Below, piece by piece: positions 5,235 through 6,477 of a DNA stretch of 6,477 nucleotides; position 1 is the first letter of the stretch; every line of letters begins with the position of its first letter. The translations under genes and the position numbers were made by a program. The notes under the pieces are model-generated. The model was not told where the DNA came from. It searched no databases and saw only the letters and a list, made by a program, of their open reading frames with translations. Where the stretch lies: contig CAAGIT010000029.1 in assembly GCA_900769995.1 (NCBI GenBank), positions 1-6,477 on the forward strand. The letters are read 5' to 3'. This DNA comes from an uncultured Oscillospiraceae bacterium. Its GTDB lineage: Bacteria > Bacillota > Clostridia > Oscillospirales > Oscillospiraceae.

Positions 5235-6386
5235 ATGGCTGAGGTATCGATCGTCCGCTGTGCGGACTATCAGAAGGAAAACTGCAAACAGGCATTGGAG
5301 GCAGTATTGGAGCCGCTGGGCGGCTTGGATTGGGTGAAGCCGGGTATGAAAATCGTCATCAAGGCGAATCTGGTGTCCGCAATGAAGCCCGAAAAGGCGG
5401 CGACGACCCATCCGACCCTGCTCGCGGAGCTTTCGCGGCTGCTGATCGCGCGGGGTGCATCGGTCGTGATCGGCGACAGCCCCGGCGGGCTGTATAACGC
5501 GGCGTTTTTGAACCGCGTCTATGCCGCCACGGGAATGCACGAGGCGGAGGAAGCGGGTGCGGTTTTGAACCGTGATTTTTCGCAGAGCAACGCCGATTTC
5601 CCAGAGGCACACATCGCGAAGCACTTTACTTACACTGCCTATTTGGACGGGGCCGATGCGATCATCAGCTTCTGCAAGCTGAAAAGCCACGGCATGATGT
5701 CGCTCTCCGCCGCGACGAAAAATCTGTTCGGCGTCGTTCCCGGGACGATGAAGCCGGAATACCATTTCCGCTATCCCGACCCCTTGGAATTTGCGGGCAT
5801 GATCATCGACCTGAACGCCTATTTTAAGCCCAGATTCTACCTGGTGGATGCCGTTGTTGCCATGGAGGGCAACGGCCCTACGGCGGGTACGCCGCGTGAA
5901 ATGGGTGCGCTGCTCGCGGGCACGGACTGTCACAAGCTGGATATGATCTGCGCCAAGCTGATCGGGCTTGACCCGATGGTCGTGCCGACCCTTCGGGCGG
6001 CGGCAAATTACGGTCTGATCGAGGAATCTGCCGATCACATCGAGGTCGCGGGCAGCGTGGAGGATTTCATTTTGCCCGATTTTGAACGCATCGAACGCGG
6101 GCGCGGCTTCCAGTTTGACACGGTTCTGCCCGGAAAGCTCGGCACATGGTTCGGAACATTCGCCAAAACCGCTCTGCGTGCCTCGCCGCGGTTGAAAAAA
6201 CAGGAATGTGTCGGCTGCGGTCTGTGCCGCAATGTCTGTCCGGCAAAGGCGATCACCATTACGGAGCAGAAAAAGGCGCATATTGAAAAGAAAAAGTGCA
6301 TCCGCTGCTTCTGCTGTCAGGAATTCTGCCCACAGGGTGCGTTAAAGGTGCACCGTCCGTTACCCGCAAGAATTTTGAACCGATAA
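5235..6386 (+). CDS. DUF362 domain protein with C-terminal 2[4Fe-4S] ferredoxin domain
   Basis: The product is 383 residues with no signal peptide or membrane segment, so it is probably cytoplasmic. Residues 1-300 form the DUF362 domain. Recognisable blocks are IKANLV (42-47), TTHP (57-60), GDSPGG (80-85), CKLKSHGMMSLSAATKNLFG (147-166) and the DAVVAMEGNGPTAG segment (205-218). Residues 325-365 carry a bacterial ferredoxin domain with two clusters, C325-x2-C328-x2-C331-x3-C335-P and C355-x2-C358-x2-C361-x3-C365-P, plus an extra C360. The family is widespread in anaerobes and its reaction is unknown to me; an electron-transfer role is inferred from the clusters. ATG 5235 is supported by AAAGAGG 7 nt upstream. 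It is divergent from ssnA, so any link to SsnA/YgfK comes from position only. No clear terminator follows its TAA. Confidence 0.9.
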   Translation: MAEVSIVRCADYQKENCKQALEAVLEPLGGLDWVKPGMKIVIKANLVSAMKPEKAATTHPTLLAELSRLLIARGASVVIGDSPGGLYNAAFLNRVYAATGMHEAEEAGAVLNRDFSQSNADFPEAHIAKHFTYTAYLDGADAIISFCKLKSHGMMSLSAATKNLFGVVPGTMKPEYHFRYPDPLEFAGMIIDLNAYFKPRFYLVDAVVAMEGNGPTAGTPREMGALLAGTDCHKLDMICAKLIGLDPMVVPTLRAAANYGLIEESADHIEVAGSVEDFILPDFERIERGRGFQFDTVLPGKLGTWFGTFAKTALRASPRLKKQECVGCGLCRNVCPAKAITITEQKKAHIEKKKCIRCFCCQEFCPQGALKVHRPLPARILNR

Positions 6387-6477
6387 AAAGGCCGAAACCG
6401 TCAAAATCGTAGTACTCTGTAACAGCAAAAACTTTGCGAATATGGTACGATGGTTCCACCAGAATGGTGCCGCGCAC
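6387..6477. other. Right-edge tail with no supported gene
   Basis: These 91 bases follow the DUF362 stop and run to the window edge. There is no strong hairpin plus T-run; the best fold is GGTTCCA with TGGTGCC (6453-6459, 6466-6472), with a mismatch and a wobble. A minus-strand open frame enters from the edge and runs antisense into the DUF362 gene. A plus-strand ATG at 6442 opens 12 codons to the edge without a ribosome binding site. Neither is supported as a gene. Confidence 0.5.

Noticed and set aside
5202..6281. A 359-codon minus-strand frame antisense to the DUF362 gene.
   Set aside because: The translation is arginine/histidine-rich low-information sequence, while the plus-strand frame has DUF362 blocks and two ferredoxin motifs.
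6259..6477. A minus-strand frame entering from the right edge.
   Set aside because: It overlaps the conserved ferredoxin end of the DUF362 gene in antisense and shows no recognisable domain. Its part beyond 6386 is too short to judge.

Overview
The window looks like a metagenomic contig end from a Gram-positive gut anaerobe. Clostridia, probably the Oscillospirales or Ruminococcaceae side, is my best guess. The grounds are strong AGGAGG-type ribosome binding sites, sigma-A-like promoters, GC-rich genes separated by AT-richer spacers, and the ssnA/ygfK gene pair known from Clostridia, Enterococcus and E. coli. No marker gene fixes the taxon. The first 20 bases are not biological: they match the 3' end of the Illumina TruSeq read-2 adapter.

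Layout from left to right. (1) Bases 21-263 hold the 3' end of a plus-strand gene whose product resembles the C-terminal TOBE/OB-fold domain of an ABC-transporter ATPase. A GC-rich hairpin follows it. (2) Bases 264-614 lie between convergent genes. They contain an unusual element of about 211 bp at 330-540: five strong hairpins side by side, enclosed by an 8-bp terminal inverted repeat. A second GC-rich hairpin at 575-602 ends the minus-strand unit. (3) Bases 615-4919, minus strand, carry ssnA then ygfK, 15 nt apart. SsnA is an amidohydrolase with a complete metal site. YgfK is a multi-domain flavin/iron-sulfur oxidoreductase related to dihydropyrimidine dehydrogenase. (4) Bases 4920-5234 are a divergent control region. 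The ssnA side has a consensus promoter, a leader of about 133 nt with several possible stems, and an intrinsic-terminator-like hairpin plus six U just before the ribosome binding site. This looks like a transcription attenuator or riboswitch that I cannot assign to a known class. The other side has a promoter and a short 5' stem-loop. (5) Bases 5235-6386, plus strand, encode a DUF362 protein with a C-terminal two-cluster ferredoxin domain. (6) The last 91 bases hold no gene I can support.

Functionally, ssnA and ygfK are hallmark companions of selenium-dependent molybdenum hydroxylases and of the anaerobic purine/urate breakdown genes of gut bacteria. Here they form a complete two-gene unit with their own promoter, leader and terminator, and the hydroxylase is not adjacent. 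The divergent DUF362-ferredoxin gene could be a redox partner, but that is only inferred from position. The items most worth following up are the ssnA leader attenuator and the multi-hairpin element at 330-540.
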